From positions 17,550,122-17,614,121 of the forward strand of contig LR990044.1 of NCBI GenBank assembly GCA_905147135.1: DNA of 64,000 nt, given 5' to 3'. The first letter of the stretch is position 1, and every line of letters starts with the position of its first letter. The position numbers and the translations under genes were made by a program. Below the pieces are notes generated by a model. The model was not told where the DNA came from. It made no database searches and was given only the letters and a program-made list of their open reading frames with translations. Source of the stretch: Blastobasis lacticolella. Taxonomy: Eukaryota > Arthropoda > Insecta > Lepidoptera > Blastobasidae. This document shows, piece after piece, positions 25,185 through 38,060 of this stretch.

Positions 25185-25395
25185 AAATGATTGTCGATTT
25201 TTTATGCTACTCATTGCCAAACGACCAACAGTGGGCGGAACCTGGGCCCACGGGTGCTGCCGGGGCGCAACCGGGACATAACGCCAAGATGATGATGATT
25301 ATTGCCAAACTAGCAGACAATCCATCTGATGGAAAGCGGTAACTGTTGCCCGTCACATACATTGATGTACTAAGTTTATATTAAATAAACTAACT
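25185..25395. mobile_element. Retroelement tail fragments with GATGATGATG
   Basis: CGCAACCGGGACATAACGCC followed by AAGATGATGATG, then ATCTGATGGAAAGCGGTAAC. Decayed LINE 3' ends. Confidence 0.45.
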
Positions 25396-26289
25396 ATAAA
25401 ATTATTGACCCAGGTCCACGGAATATAAGTGCCGAATAGTTTAGCTGCCTATGTCGCCCCCCTGTGCGAGACTAATATGGTGGCCATGAAGAGGCCAATC
25501 TTCTAGTCATTAGTTATATCGGCCTAGGCACTAGCTATTATTATTTGTAAATTAAATCATTCTAAGAGTGAGATTTATTGCAATGAGACTTATTGCCGTG
25601 AGAAGCATGTTGTCATACATTTTTTGCACACCAACCTCATCCCAATTTAAATTAGTTAGCGTGTTCTACGATTAACAACTGCCCACATGTTACCTATAAT
25701 CGATGTGATCCCAATCAATTATCGTGCTATCATAACATTTTTAATGTTACTAATATTTTAATGTCATAAAACATGGTATTGTTGAAAAAAAATGTGCACA
25801 AGTACCGTGTGTGGGCGACCTTACGAAGGACGTTCGATTGGAATGTGGTATCGATATGGCGCGAGCTCTTGTGGCTTTCCCTCCCCCCTCTATCAATACT
25901 GAACCGGGTCTCCGAGGGGGAGGCTAGAACGAGCAGCGAGTCCAACCAAGAATACAATGGCCACGCTCTTGGGATTTACTTCTGAATCATCGTTTCGGAT
26001 GTAAACAAAGTTTTTATTACCTATTTGGTACGCGTTAGATCCGTGAGGACATGCTCTGGGCCCATAAGGGGTATTAACATCTCTACAAACAGAGACACCA
26101 ATGGGTTTTCACGTACTTTCCATTTTGGGAGCCAAGAATGTCGGAGCGTAGGCTCGGAGGCGTCAAACTCTTGAGTCAACACGCCGGCGGACGAAACAGT
26201 GGGTTTGTTGGCGCCAACTGGTATACAGGATGTAAAAAAAAACCATTGGGACAGTCCGGCATAACAATAATATGTAATCCCTCATTTCC

Positions 26290-26445
26290 TGCCTCAGCGT
26301 GGGTAGGCCTCCCACAAGGTAGACCGACGACCTGGTAAAGATCGCAGGTACCAGCTGGATGCGGAAGGCACACGACCGGCTTTTGGCCGGAGATCTCTGG
26401 GGGAGGCCTATGCCCAGCAGTGGCTGATATGATGAATCCCTCATC
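26290..26445 (+). mobile_element. RTE-type LINE 3' terminus
   Basis: GCGTGGGTAGGCCTCCCACA, GCTGGATGCGGAAGGCAC, then GAGGCCTATGCCCAGCAGTG and GGCTGATATGATG. Same terminal block as 9058 and 32230. Confidence 0.65.
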
Positions 26446-26464
26446 ACTGATATCGCAGAAATGG

Positions 26465-26555
26465 TGCGGGATTGGATAAGGACCCACGAGTGTAAGGGTT
26501 TCATGCTATGCTATTCTACTCTGCCGGACACCACACGGCCACAAAGGGGCATATA
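26465..26555 (-). mobile_element. Retroelement 3'-end fragment
   Basis: ACCCACGAGTGTAAGGG and CTCTGCCGGACACCACACGG mark the inverted start block of the 10920 family. Confidence 0.5.
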
Positions 26556-26979
26556 CATATAGGGGCACAGTGTCAAAAACATCTACACATCGTTGTATGT
26601 AACATGGCGCCGTCTTATATCTTTATTCACTCCAGAGTACCAAGTCTCATCGCGTTAAATTTTAACACCGGCCGGCCGCGCATTTTCGAGATAAACAATA
26701 TATCATAGATAAAAAAATTGTAATATAGCCTTATATTGCTCTCTGTACTATCGTGGATGAATAAAATAAATCATTTAAATAATAATAACACAGAACCATA
26801 TTTTATACAACAAATGACAGCTGTCAAACTGTCAACAGATAATAAACTGAATTTGGCCCTTGGAGGGTTGAGATTTTTTTATTCGGGTAGTATACTTCCC
26901 ATGGATGTGTAAGTGGCTATAAATGAAAAAAAATTGCAGGCATTTTTTGCAATAGTATAAAATAATTATATAAATTGAT

Positions 26980-28880
26980 TCTAATACATATACCTAACAA
27001 AACCTTTACGGATTTGCTAGATGTTTTCGATACATACTGTATGGACACACAAAATCCACATCTACCTAGCAAAAAGATAATATCACATTTTACGAGGGTG
27101 CTACTGTTACCTAATTGGTCAGAATTCTTGGAAGGATTGCGTGAACCGTGTTCTTGAATTTGTTGATAATTTTATTTTTTATTGTCACTTGAGATTGTAA
27201 ATAATATTTATGTTCTTCAACGTTAGCCTTTGATAACGATTTCAAAGTCATTTTGTCATGTGGTTATTGCATCACATTGTAAAATACAGGTCTTACAATA
27301 ACAAATTATGTAAAGGACACTGTTTAAAATATCCAAAATAATTAAATAAGTTTTGATGTTATTGGAGTATAATGATAATAATATACCATCATGAGCCTCT
27401 GGAATTACAAAATTGGAACTGCCAATTGGTTCTGAAAACTAGTCTCAGGGTCCGCAGCGGATGACCTTGGTCTACTAAGAATATAGATTAGGTTTACAAA
27501 TATGACAAAAAGGTGGCCTTGTGTGACGTATAGTTGAAGACTTTTGTGGACTACTCCACTAAAATAAGAAGGCTCAAATCCAAGAGAACCAGTATAGGCT
27601 TTCGATGATAAAACGGTAGTCAAAGAAACCAAGTCAATGACAGGTTATTGTTCATTCTTCAACAAACACTTTACAAGTTCAAGTAAGACGCTCCTGATCA
27701 TTCCTTTGCACAACAACTGTGTACCCACCTCAAATGCCGGTACCGAAACTGCTCCCCTGGAATTCCTGCCTTATCCCCCCCTGCATTCCTTAGCACAACA
27801 ACTGTGTATTTGCAATCTGGGGGAGCTTGCATATACTGTGGATGATATGAAATTTCTTGGTAATAAAATAAGAAAACTATACAAATGTTAAAGACTGAAA
27901 AATATACTATACAACATACATCATAATGTCTCACCTTTTCTCATAAAGGTAGGCAGAAAAATCACTTCTGTCTGACTGTCACTATTTTTGAGTAAGGCCT
28001 ACAATTTCCGAAAATACTTTTCTTAGTGTCATTAATTTGTTCTATTATTTCCCTTTCCCAGTTCCATTTGTTGTCAATAATCCAAATACAAACTGAGATC
28101 GAAATAAAAGGAACCAATTAGAATATTTAAAGTACCTATTGCCAGGAAAAATATGATCTTTACACTCTTGCCGTGTGTCGGGAAGCCCAGTGTTCTAACT
28201 ACTTAGCATATTCTTTAAATAGCTGCATTATTGGAGTTTATTTTTTTAAATTTAAGGCGATAAAAAACCGTAATATATCGCTTCGTCATGATTGAACTTA
28301 GTATTTTGGGACTCATGTATTTCTCGTAGGGGCTGCCTTTCGCTTATAGAAGAAACTCACACATAAATGGTTGGCTGTGATTCATGGGCCAGCAAACGCG
28401 ATCAGATAGTAAAACCAGCTGCAGAGCGAAGTAACCATCTGTGTCTCAGATGAAACCCCTTTTATGGTTTGATCTAAGCTTTGTGTAGGACCTTTCTCTG
28501 CAGTTGAGTTTACTTATTTTTATACAATCTTGACAATGAAGGACGAAGAAAAATCTAATAAAAGAGAAAGCGTTAATTGTTTCCTATTTAGAGGTAGCTG
28601 TATATCAAGCAACGGTTATTGGGAAGCCCTTGGCAAAATCGTTATAGTATCGAATACCACCAATTAAAAGGAAGGATAACAAACAGCAGCGACGTAACTA
28701 TTATTTACTTGACCGGCATAACTAATTTCTTTATGTTTCAAGACTAATTCTTTTACTACACTATAATATAATCTTTGGAATAGTGTATATGTAAGAGAAG
28801 TGGATCTAATGGTTCTAAATGACCAATTAGTTTAGGAACTCAAGCGCAAAGTTTTCGAATGGATGACCGCTAGGTAATTA
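26980..28880. other. No gene seen; intergenic
   Basis: AT-rich DNA with frames up to 84 codons that lack motifs. A TTGCACAACAACTGTGTA block occurs twice, at about 27703 and 27790, as a local direct repeat. Confidence 0.4.
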
Positions 28881-28894
28881 ACTTTGAGTGGGTT

Positions 28895-29205
28895 GGTACT
28901 TCATACAGCAATAATATCATTCCGCCGGCCCCATTGCGCCATCGGGAAACGCGATCCGGGCACATTTCTTCCTTATGTCGTGGATCTTCCAGTTATCCGC
29001 ACGAGCCGCGGTTCAACCTTTATAATGCGTACGGCTAAGGTATTGAACACGTTGCCAACGAGTGTGTTCCCTGATCACTATAATCTGGACGCCTTCAAGA
29101 GTGAATAGGCTGTTACTAGACGGGCATGCTCCATCTTCGGCCGCATCATCATCATCAGTGAGATGGCGGTCAAAGGCCTGGATTATATTATTTAAAAAAA
29201 TTATA
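28895..29205 (+). mobile_element. CR1/Jockey-type LINE C-terminus
   Basis: Reads [54 protein letters not shown], then a frame break and the GACGGGCATGCTCCATC ... AGATGGCGGTCAAAGGC 3' end. Same family as 260-645 and the piece at 54314-53515. Confidence 0.75.
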
Positions 29206-29309
29206 GCCCCGTTGTTTTTACATTTGGCCATAAATTTGACCATCTCAGTGGCGGTAAATAGCGATGCAGCCGAAGACGGCGCCATATATCATATTTTAAG
29301 GTATCCAGC

Positions 29310-29565
29310 GCAATTACAGGCATGAGGCATTTCTACAGTCTTCACAGTGACAACGCACCTGCGGTACCGCATTTTTGTTGCCTGCAACCGAAATGCTTGA
29401 ATCGTAGATATTATGGGCAACTGTTACCGCTTACAATCAGGTAGGCTGTCTAGGCCTGTGGGTAGGTAGGCGGGCACTGGGCTCTCACGTGACACGTGAA
29501 CCGGGATTTAACGCCAAGAAGCTGATGATGATCAGGTGGACCAGATCGTTTATCTGCGTAGCATA
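29310..29565 (+). mobile_element. Retroelement tail
   Basis: ACAGGCATGAGGCATTTCTA, TTGTTGCCTGCAACCGAAAT and ATGGGCAACTGTTACCGCTT; the same blocks occur inverted at 58640-58830. Confidence 0.5.
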
Positions 29566-29574
29566 AAAAAATCG

Positions 29575-29805
29575 ACATATCAGCCGAAAAACGCCGCCTG
29601 CTAGGCATAGGCGTCCCCCAAAGATCTCTACCAAGGCCTGTCTTGTGCTATCCGCATCCAGCCGGTACCTGCGATTTACAATAATGAATGAATAAATGAA
29701 AAATTCTTTATTGCTTATACATAAAATAAAACAAAAACAGAGGGGAAAAAAAAGAAAAACAACCGGCGGCCTTATCGCTTAAAGCGATTTCTTCCAGACA
29801 ATCTT
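29575..29805 (-). mobile_element. RTE 3' end followed by another retroelement tail
   Basis: 29575-29675 is the RTE terminal block (CAGCCGAAAAACGCCGCC, CTTGTGCTATCCGCATCCAG). 29690-29805 is the TTCTTTATTGC ... AGCGATTTCTTCCAGAC tail family. Confidence 0.55.
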
Positions 29806-30349
29806 AGACACCTAGAAACAGAACATACACTAGGATAGGTGGTAAGTCTGTTCTACTGAACATTACTGTGACATATTTCATTAATACTAATAAACCTATT
29901 ACTACTAAATCACTAAAATACAATATTATAAATACATAATACCTACTTATTACTCAATTTTTAATAATTATTATTATATAGTCTTTATAGAAAGGTATTA
30001 AATGTCATTAATCCATTTCCCTCTTTAATTACATGCAACACCGCATCCGCTCCCCTTAGATTGCAGATATACTGGACGACGGTGGCCGCTTTCCATCAGG
30101 TGGACCATCCGTATGTTACCTCCCCAGGCAATAAACAAAAAGTAATTACTTATTCTTTTGTTATAAGTTAGAATCTCGTGTAACTAGAAAATAAAACAAT
30201 AAATATTGTCGCCCACGCATAACGAGATAATAAGAGATATCTGTAGAGAATAAAATCCCAGCACGGTATTACCTCGCTTAGTGATCAACTAATAATGTAC
30301 ACAACTCAGAAAAGAGTCATTGGTACAAGGCGGCATTTCGAAGCCTGGA

Positions 30350-32220
30350 GCTCTAACTTTTAAACAATTATTTTAGCAAGAGTCTGCCAGATTTTCGCTA
30401 AAATATATCGATTTTTGAATCACGTTTATGAAAATTCATTGGCTTTGATTGGTTAATATACAAAATAAGACCAATCTTCGTTTGGAGGGAGCTCGGGGGA
30501 TCCTCTAGATAATAACGTAATAGAAACCACTAATGACCTCTATGCCTCTGCCTATAGACATGTCAAACTGACCGTTGAACCGTACATGACGTCATGTAAA
30601 TCCATCCGTCATTATCTCGTCAAAAGTTGTGATTCATTGGCCGCCATGTTTACGCAATCGGCTAGAGTTTATCAGCGGCTTCGATCGGTCGATGATCTAA
30701 CTCGAGATCATCACAAGTAATTAGGAGCTTCGTTAGAGACTCTCATAAGTATGTCTACCAAAAATACTATGGTCATAGTGATGACAAATGCAGCATATTT
30801 GGCTAACTATTATTGAAGAAGACGTCGTCATAGATTTATAAGCACATGTGTAGGTATTCTTCGTAAACTTACGTGAAAAATTTAATAAACCTTACTTTTC
30901 TTAAAATAAGAATATTTTTCTCTCGGTGACTAATGTCTACGCAGGAAATGTTTAATGTGTAAAAGATTAATGACATTTTTATTTATAGTAACGATATTTT
31001 TTCACGCATCGTCTGTTTAGTTGAAAAGATTTGTAGATGATAGAGACGATTTTTCTTAAAGAGTTTAATATAATCCATTTAAAGTACCTACTATAAAATA
31101 GTAAATTTCAATAATGGACGGTTGCGAGCTTGTGGACGGATTGGCTATCCAACAGTCGAACATTTTTTCAAACACTTTATTCACGTTTCATACATTTTTA
31201 AACCTAGGTTTAAAGGAAAAAATAAAATTATTTTCCGATAGAGAAAACAATTCGTAACATTTTTTATTGTGACGTCAAATCTGTACGCTCAATGGTTCGG
31301 TTGTTATAGGCTTAAGGCTAATAACGATATTTACATTCAGGGGTCTACTTAGCCCATATCCAACTCAACCCACGGGCTGAAATAGCTTCTATCAATTATG
31401 TTTATATTTTTATAGTTAACTCAGCCTGCAGGCCAAGATGAACACTATCATTAGTAATGAACGCCCAGTGATACATAGGTACAGTGGTGGCCCAGTGGTA
31501 CAGTGGTGGTGGGCATACAGGACATATACCGCTATAGTAAAAAATGTTAGGAATTGTATACTTACCTCCTCTAATCGAAAATTTCAATAATTTTTCTGGC
31601 CTACACTTTCGTCTTTTTGAAACTCGTACGTACGAAGAAGTGTTTATTAGTTTTACGTGTGTATCTGTGTCTGTAGCTCCCAAATCGATGCACTAATTTA
31701 CATCCATTTGAAACTGGTCATTTTCTTAAAAGTCAATTTAAAAGAACGTCATGTAAGTTCCAAGTAATTTTCTCAGTAGGTCAATTTCGAGGGACGTCAT
31801 TTCCATCAGTTTTTTTTTTTATTTGAGTACAGGTCAATGTAGGTGGTTCCCAGCATTATTTAATTAAAATCTGTTCGGTACTTGGGAAACATTTGACTTT
31901 ATCGGGGCTTTTCCGACATCAATCGCTCTTTCGTCTAACCTTTCCTACTAAATTTAAAAAATGCGATTATAATAGAACCGCTTTAGTACCGGCTCGACGT
32001 CACACATGCTAGCTCATGGTCTCATGCGTCACCCGTAAAGGATGTTATAAATTTTCGCTTCGACGCGATTTTAATTTGATCGTTTCGCATTAAGTACTGG
32101 TTCGGTGCCAGCGCTGGGTGCTGACGTATTTTTGAGAATCAAAAAATGAAAAATATGCGTAGGTAAGGTCCGGCCCACGTGCGAAATACTGATTACGTAT
32201 ATAGGTATACATTATTCCTT
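30350..32220. other. No gene seen; intergenic
   Basis: Unique-looking AT-rich DNA. A small SINE scrap (ACACAACTCAGAAAAGAGTC) precedes it at 30299. Frames up to 93 codons (31683-31402 minus) show no motif. A polylinker-like run lies at 30488-30509. Confidence 0.4.
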
Positions 32221-32229
32221 TGTTACGAA

Positions 32230-32400
32230 GACGCAGCGTGGGTAGACCTCCCACAAGGTGGACCGACGAGCTGGTAAAGATCGCAGGTACCAGCTCGACG
32301 GGGAAGACACAGGACCGGCCTTTGTGGAGATCTCTGGAGAAGGCTTGTGCCCAGCAATGGGCGTCTTTCGGCTGATATGATGATGGTGATGATCTCTTGT
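32230..32400 (+). mobile_element. RTE-type LINE 3' terminus
   Basis: GCGTGGGTAGACCTCCCACA to GGGCGTCTTTCGGCTGATAT and a GATGATGGTGATGAT tail. Confidence 0.65.
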
Positions 32401-33203
32401 TAACTTATATTAACATAATTTTAATAATATTCATGCTCAAAAGCATCTATAAATGTTTTAAATGTGTTTTATTAGTTTGGTACTTAGAGAAACACGGTTT
32501 CTAAGTTTACTAATAAACCTTATTTATTTAGAGGATTTTTATTCAGAATTTACTCTGCGTACACCAAAACCACCTAACTAACGCGTCGAGAAAGACGTAT
32601 GTAGGTATTATTATATTATTGTAACCACTAAAGGATAACAAGTTTATCATCATCAGGCTATTCTGGTCTAGTTCACTGCTGGACATATGCCTCCCCCTAA
32701 ACACTTGAAAATTTCTTCCTTCAAAGAGACACCAAACAAAGACGTTCCATAATACGTTGAGCGACCTTGAGCTGATGAATAAGCCGTACCGTAAGTGACA
32801 AGTTCATAATTTATCGAATTTCTTACAAAATAATAGTCGGTCATCAAAAATTAAGAGAAAAACAGCAAAAAATTAAGTATCTGGCGACTCCTTTATTACG
32901 TGCGAGTATAAATAACGCATTTATTAACCAGAACGTAATGAGGGCTCAATACGGTATTTTCGGTATCCGATTTAAAATACCTTCAGTTAAATGTTAACCA
33001 GCACAAGGTCATAAGGGCTTGGAGGAAATAATACTCAATACATACTTAAATGGACGTCGTTTTGTACGTGGACGAGGATGATTATATTAAAGCCTGATAT
33101 ATTAGTAGCCTTAACAATGGGGTATGCAGTAGTATACAGGTATATGTAAACATCGACACTGTGTAGTCTTTCCATATATTTCACGTTGTAATAATTGTAT
33201 TAT

Positions 33204-33332
33204 AGCTAGTGTCAAATAAGAAGACACTTTGCGGGTCACGTGGTTCGACTTGCGCTGCATACGATTGCCTGCGCGAAACCCCTCCACTGCCATTTGACAA
33301 GTCTCTTCTTTCGTGACGCGGGTTATACTTTG
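33204..33332. repeat. Short inverted-repeat element (MITE), copy 2
   Basis: Same core and right end as 7150-7258, with about 20 extra bases near the left end (CACTTTGCGGGTCACGTGG). Both copies sit between TATAGCTAGTGTC and GACGCGGGTTATA. Confidence 0.65.
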
Positions 33333-33884
33333 ATGTCTTTTGGTTTTCTTCTGACTTTTTCAATGTTGTGGTGTTGTTGTGTGTGTCAAAAAATGTTTCT
33401 TTCTTAGTACCCGTGCGAGCGTCGGTGGCCCAATCGCGAACGAGTTGGCTTGTTAAGCGACAGTTACCGAGTTTGGTCAACAGTGCCGTCGTATATTATT
33501 ATAAATTTTCTGTCAAATTGCCAACAAACTGTTATACAGTTTGGCAGGGTAACTATAAGTAAGAAAGAATGTAAGGATTAAATAAAAAAAAATAAAAAAA
33601 AATGTTTTAAACACTGCGATATCAATATCTTGAACCCGCTTGCCAAGCGTGAAGGCTCAAGTCAGCATATAGGTACCCTCATGGGCTGATGATGATGGCA
33701 TACTATTGTTTTCTGGTCGCTTAGGTCTTTTTGTGGTTTTGTGTGTGGGTTGGAATGCCGAGATGCTATATCATAAAATGTTTTTGCTCAAATATAAAGC
33801 GTTAAGATATACGGCGTTATGAATTGTGGTGTTATAAAATATAAAAGGACAATCATAATAAAACAACAAGCCACTTGGTGTTGA

Positions 33885-34125
33885 AACTTCACACATCCTA
33901 AAATATTTTATCTACACTCATAGCCTAATGTTCCAATTCGTTTAAGGATAAACCTTTTTCACGCCAGTCTATAACTTTTTAATCATTATGCACCAATTTT
34001 ATTAATTTTAATTTTTTATCGGATGCCCGGACGCGGCTAACAGAAGGCTATACCTAAATATGTCATTATCAAATTCAAAATTTAAATTCAAAATTCAAGC
34101 TTTCCTGTTTATGTTATGATTGTGT
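33885..34125. repeat. Interspersed repeat shared with 43425-43730
   Basis: Shared blocks: TATTTTATCTACACTCATA, TAATGTTCCAATTC, CTTTTTAATCATTATGCA and an AAATTCAAAATTCAA run. Class unknown. Confidence 0.5.
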
Positions 34126-34272
34126 ATGTATGGAATTATTTTAACGCTAAACAGAATTGTGAATAAACAGACACTCGTGTTTTAATACCCCCTTTGCATA
34201 ATCTACTATTACAATTAATGTTCTGTAAATTTTGTGGGGTGCGCTCTACTGTGCGCGATTATTTAATAAAAG

Positions 34273-34752
34273 ATACCACATGAAGACCGGGAAGGCCATG
34301 ACGGAATACCTATAGAAACTTGGAAAACAATGGGGACCAGAGGCATACTCTTGCTCACTGAACTATTCAATAGAATCGTAGCCACGGGGCTTATACCTGA
34401 CGCGTGGAGCGTAAATATTATTACGCCAATCTATAAAGGAAAGGGCGGTGTGCAGGAGTGCGGCAACTATCGAGGTACTCATGAGCCACACAATGAAGCT
34501 ACTCGAACGTATTATGGACCAGAGACTTCGCCAGGAATGTGCCTTGTCGGAATGCCTATACGGCTTCAGGCCGGGCTGCATCACAATGGACCCAATCTTT
34601 ACCCTCAGAGTCCTCCAGGAGTCTCATTGCAGTAGAAATTAACCTCTGCATTACGCATTTCTCGACCTGCAGAGAGCTTTCGACAGTATCCCTCGGGAGA
34701 TAATCTGGTGGGCTCTGAGATCAAAGTCTGTGCCCGAAGCGTATAATGTTGT
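34273..34752 (+). mobile_element. RTE-type LINE reverse transcriptase fragment
   Basis: Reads ELFNRIVATGLIPDAWSVNI ITPIYKGKG, then, after a small frame change, MSHTMKLLERIMDQRLRQE, YGFRPGCITMDPIFTLRVL and LDLQRAFDSIPREIIWWALR. These are fingers and palm blocks up to the first catalytic region. Stops and frame breaks make it a dead copy. Confidence 0.8.
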
Positions 34753-34759
34753 ATTAATA

Positions 34760-36060
34760 AATCATTAATTCACAAGAAAATAAATAGTTTATTTTGTATA
34801 ATACGTACAGATCGATAGTTGCATGGTTATCCAAGCGGCTATCGATCCAAGTTCTATGAGGATGATAATCGAATAGATTCATTAACGATTGAATAGTTTG
34901 CAAGAAAGTCGTGAAATGAATGTTTTGGGAACTACTGCTTTCGCCTAAATTGGCAACACCTTATTATTGTCAAACTCAAATATTCTATACCTATCTGTGT
35001 TCAAACTGACTTCAGCTGTCACGTCATCTAGACATTGTCGCTGTTTTGTATTTTTATGTTTCACTTTCATGTGTATATTTATAGATATTTACTGTGTGGG
35101 ACATTTATTTTCGCAAAGAATGCAAAAACGTATAAATGCGGCACGAGAAAAATAATATTTAGAGTTGTTTAAGAGTTTCGAGCACATAAGTTTCTGTGCG
35201 ATTTGGAAGATGTTTTCGGCCAAATAGCAAAGATTATGGATTCGTAACATGTATCTCAATTTTGAAAATAATGTGATCTTATGGAAATCATTTTTATGTA
35301 AAATTAATGTGCTTAGTAGTATTGTTTACATTTATTTGAGGTTATAAAATTAACCGTCAAATTATAGTGTACTGTTATAATTTTGATCTTTTTGTATTTT
35401 TTTCGTATATTGTATTTAAATATAATTTTCATTGATATTTTTGCGTTCAGGTGTATCTAAAAGCAGTGCGGCGCTTGTGTACGAGGGTATTGTAGCACAA
35501 AGCTATATTATCTAGACACAGTAGGAAATGTACGATTATTCGAGGCTGGTAAAATGAAACCCAGGGTCTGAGAAACTTGAGAAATATATTATTAATTGAG
35601 GAAGATAATATAAGATTATCGCGATCTCTGACGAGTGAACGAGTTCCGTTGGCATATTCAGATTGTTTGGATTCTGATTAAAATAGTCATGTAATGAACC
35701 TCCCATTTTTTTATCTTGCTATCTTACTCGGAGCTGGCCTTATGTTAATTTTTATTTCCCAATATATTACCTATCCCTTTGTACTATACTAAACTAGCCC
35801 TTTCGGCAGATGTGGTTTAACTCCTGCAGTGGATTATCACGGGCAGTTGTCGTGCGATATGATATAAAATATTAACAAGTATCAAATTTTCTAGTCGAAG
35901 TATACGAGGTATAGACACAAAGAAATTTGATATAGAGGCAAACCACAGACGTGAAGATAATATTTTTTAATATTATAACTTCACAGACTGATACAGTACA
36001 ATGATACCATATTAACGATAGTGGCGCCCTCAATTTTTGTCACGACTTTTTTGCCAGACT
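34760..36060. other. No gene seen; intergenic
   Basis: AT-rich unique-looking DNA, with one small GGTTTAACTCCTGCAGTGG scrap of the 10920 family at about 35816. Confidence 0.4.
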
Positions 36061-36084
36061 ATAAAAAAAATCATCTTAGCGTTA

Positions 36085-36265
36085 ATGTCCCGGTTATGCT
36101 CACGCGCACGAGGGCCCGGGGTCCGCCTTGACCATGATCCAGGATTTGGCATGTCAGGTAATTACAGTTGAGCGACTGCCATCTGATCTCCATGACCCTG
36201 CTACCAGGGGAACCTGACCAGATTGGATCATGGTTACACATCCAGTCGCCTGAATGTGCAGGTTT
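36085..36265 (+). mobile_element. Retroelement tail (GGATTTGGC family)
   Basis: ACGAGGGCCCGGGGTCCGCC, CATGATCCAGGATTTGGCAT and ACACATCCAGTCGCCTGAAT; best-preserved copy of the family. Confidence 0.6.
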
Positions 36266-36449
36266 TATTTAAGATTAAGGCCACAAAATTTTGACAATAG
36301 CAGTAGTTATGGAGGGATATTTGACAACTTATACCCGTCCCTTTTGGACACGATATATGAAACAAAATTTAGATTGTAACTTCAGCTGTAAGTGGGCTCG
36401 TTCTGTGCCTCTATGTCTAATTTCTTTGGGCATATCCCTCTCAGTGACA

Positions 36450-36608
36450 ACTGGTGCCCTATTTTTGAAACCGCTCTCATCCACGCGAGCGCTCGCGTGC
36501 GCTATCTACCTCTTTCACACTCGTGGTAAGTTGCTAGTGATAGAAAAGACAAGCATTAGAAGGCAAACGCATGCGTGGATGCGAGCGATTTCAAAACCGG
36601 GGCTTGGA
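36450..36608. repeat. Imperfect inverted-repeat element
   Basis: Left arm TTTTGAAACCGCTC then CATCCACGCGAGCG, right arm GCGTGGATGCGAGCGATTTC then AAAACC. Arms of about 40 bp, spacer about 70 bp. Confidence 0.45.
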
Positions 36609-36649
36609 TAGAACCACAGATCATTTTTTAGACCTATTTTTTTATCTTT

Positions 36650-36785
36650 CGCCTCGATTCGAACTTTTTTGAATCACGTTCCCAACACCGAAAGTCTCAT
36701 TATCATAAGGTCAAAATCATGCATCAAAGTATCGAATTATTCATGCCGAATATCAAAAGTGAGCACCGTTTGAATCGAGGTGCGA
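36650..36785. repeat. TTTTCGGCATGAA family MITE, copy 2
   Basis: Bounded by CGCCTCGATTCGAACTTTT and, inverted, GTTTGAATCGAGGTGCGAGG. Contains ATTCATGCCGAATATCAAAA. Confidence 0.55.
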
Positions 36786-37889
36786 GGTTCTTTCAAAGTA
36801 TCAGAATCGCAACGTAAGCTCGTATGTCAACGGATAAATAAGTAGAGAGCCAAAATAATTGGATATACGATTACAAAGTGAATTATAGAGTCGTCATCCT
36901 CCTTAAGCAATTCAGAACACTCTGCCAGAGCAGTAATTAAGTTCATCCAAGGATTGCTCAAGGTTTACCCGATATTGGATGTTGAATGAATACCGTCTTG
37001 ACAAATTTTAATTAAATAAACGTGTTGCTGATGAATGCCAATGCCTTTTCATTAATGGAATTAATGAATTCGCTTCTGGCAACTTCGTGGCGCGTGTGTT
37101 TTGTTTGAGCCGAGATTCAATTACTCTAGTAAACAGGCCTGGTTTAATTGCGACTTGCTTTTTGTTATTTTTTGTGTTTACATTTCATTAAAAGTGTGTG
37201 TAATTTTTACTGTATAACTGTAGCCGCTGTAATTTTTACTGCGTCACGGAAGTCTCTGAACGGGTCCGGAGTCTGTTCAGAAACTATCATATCGACCGAA
37301 GCAAGGAAAAAATTGTCGGTGGGACTGCAGCTCGGAGATGCCTGTGTGCTGTCTCCCCCCAGACAATGGCACATTTATTAATTTGTAACAAAATAATGAC
37401 ATTACAGAGCAATATCTTTTGTAGGAGCAGACATTTTTACAACATATTTGCTTTGTTAATTTCTTTTGAAGTCATAAAAAAGTTAATGAATTAGATCCGC
37501 ACGCTATATGTATAATTGTTGTTTTCTTTCATCTATTTTTAGCCCACCTACTCATAAATCTACAAATAGATGTGAACGTTTACTAACGAAGATAATTATC
37601 AATATATATTCTATCCAAGCGTGCACAATTCAACCTGAACATGTAATCACTTACGCAAACTCCAAATAAACCAGTTGAACCCTAAGAATTCTGAGCCACA
37701 GTGTACTACGCAACTTCGACTACCGCATTCATAGCTGTTGGAGAAATAGTCCGGGTTCACCGCACATAGTTTCGGATCCCAATTAGAAAGCTCGGCTCAA
37801 CCACAGTTCACTGTACTGACGAACTTGGCCAATGTTTAGCTCCAAAGACGGATAGGGACAAATTAATATTCAAACGATATTATAAAGCT

Positions 37890-38060
37890 ACAAGAGCGAT
37901 AGCCTAGTGGTTATAGCGGTAGCCTTTTAAGCGAGCGACTCAGGTTCTTTGGACTCAGGACTCAGGATTTGGACACCCGTACGCAGAAAAAAATTTTTGA
38001 TGCGGTTTTCACCATCAGAGCATTTCTTCCAGAGGGTTTATATGTACATTATAAGAGAGA
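37890..38060 (+). mobile_element. tRNA-derived SINE
   Basis: The tRNA-like head has A-box-like TAGCCTAGTGGTTATAGCGG and CAGGTTCTTTGGACTC in B-box position. A body with GATGCGGTTTTCACCATCAG follows. Confidence 0.5.

Noticed and set aside
33583..33602. A-rich run as a polyadenylated gene end
   Set aside because: No coding sequence precedes it on either strand; flanks are fragments of the 10920 repeat family.
36291..36611. 106-codon plus-strand ORF
   Set aside because: Composition is not protein-like, it overlaps an inverted repeat, and no start context or domain supports it.
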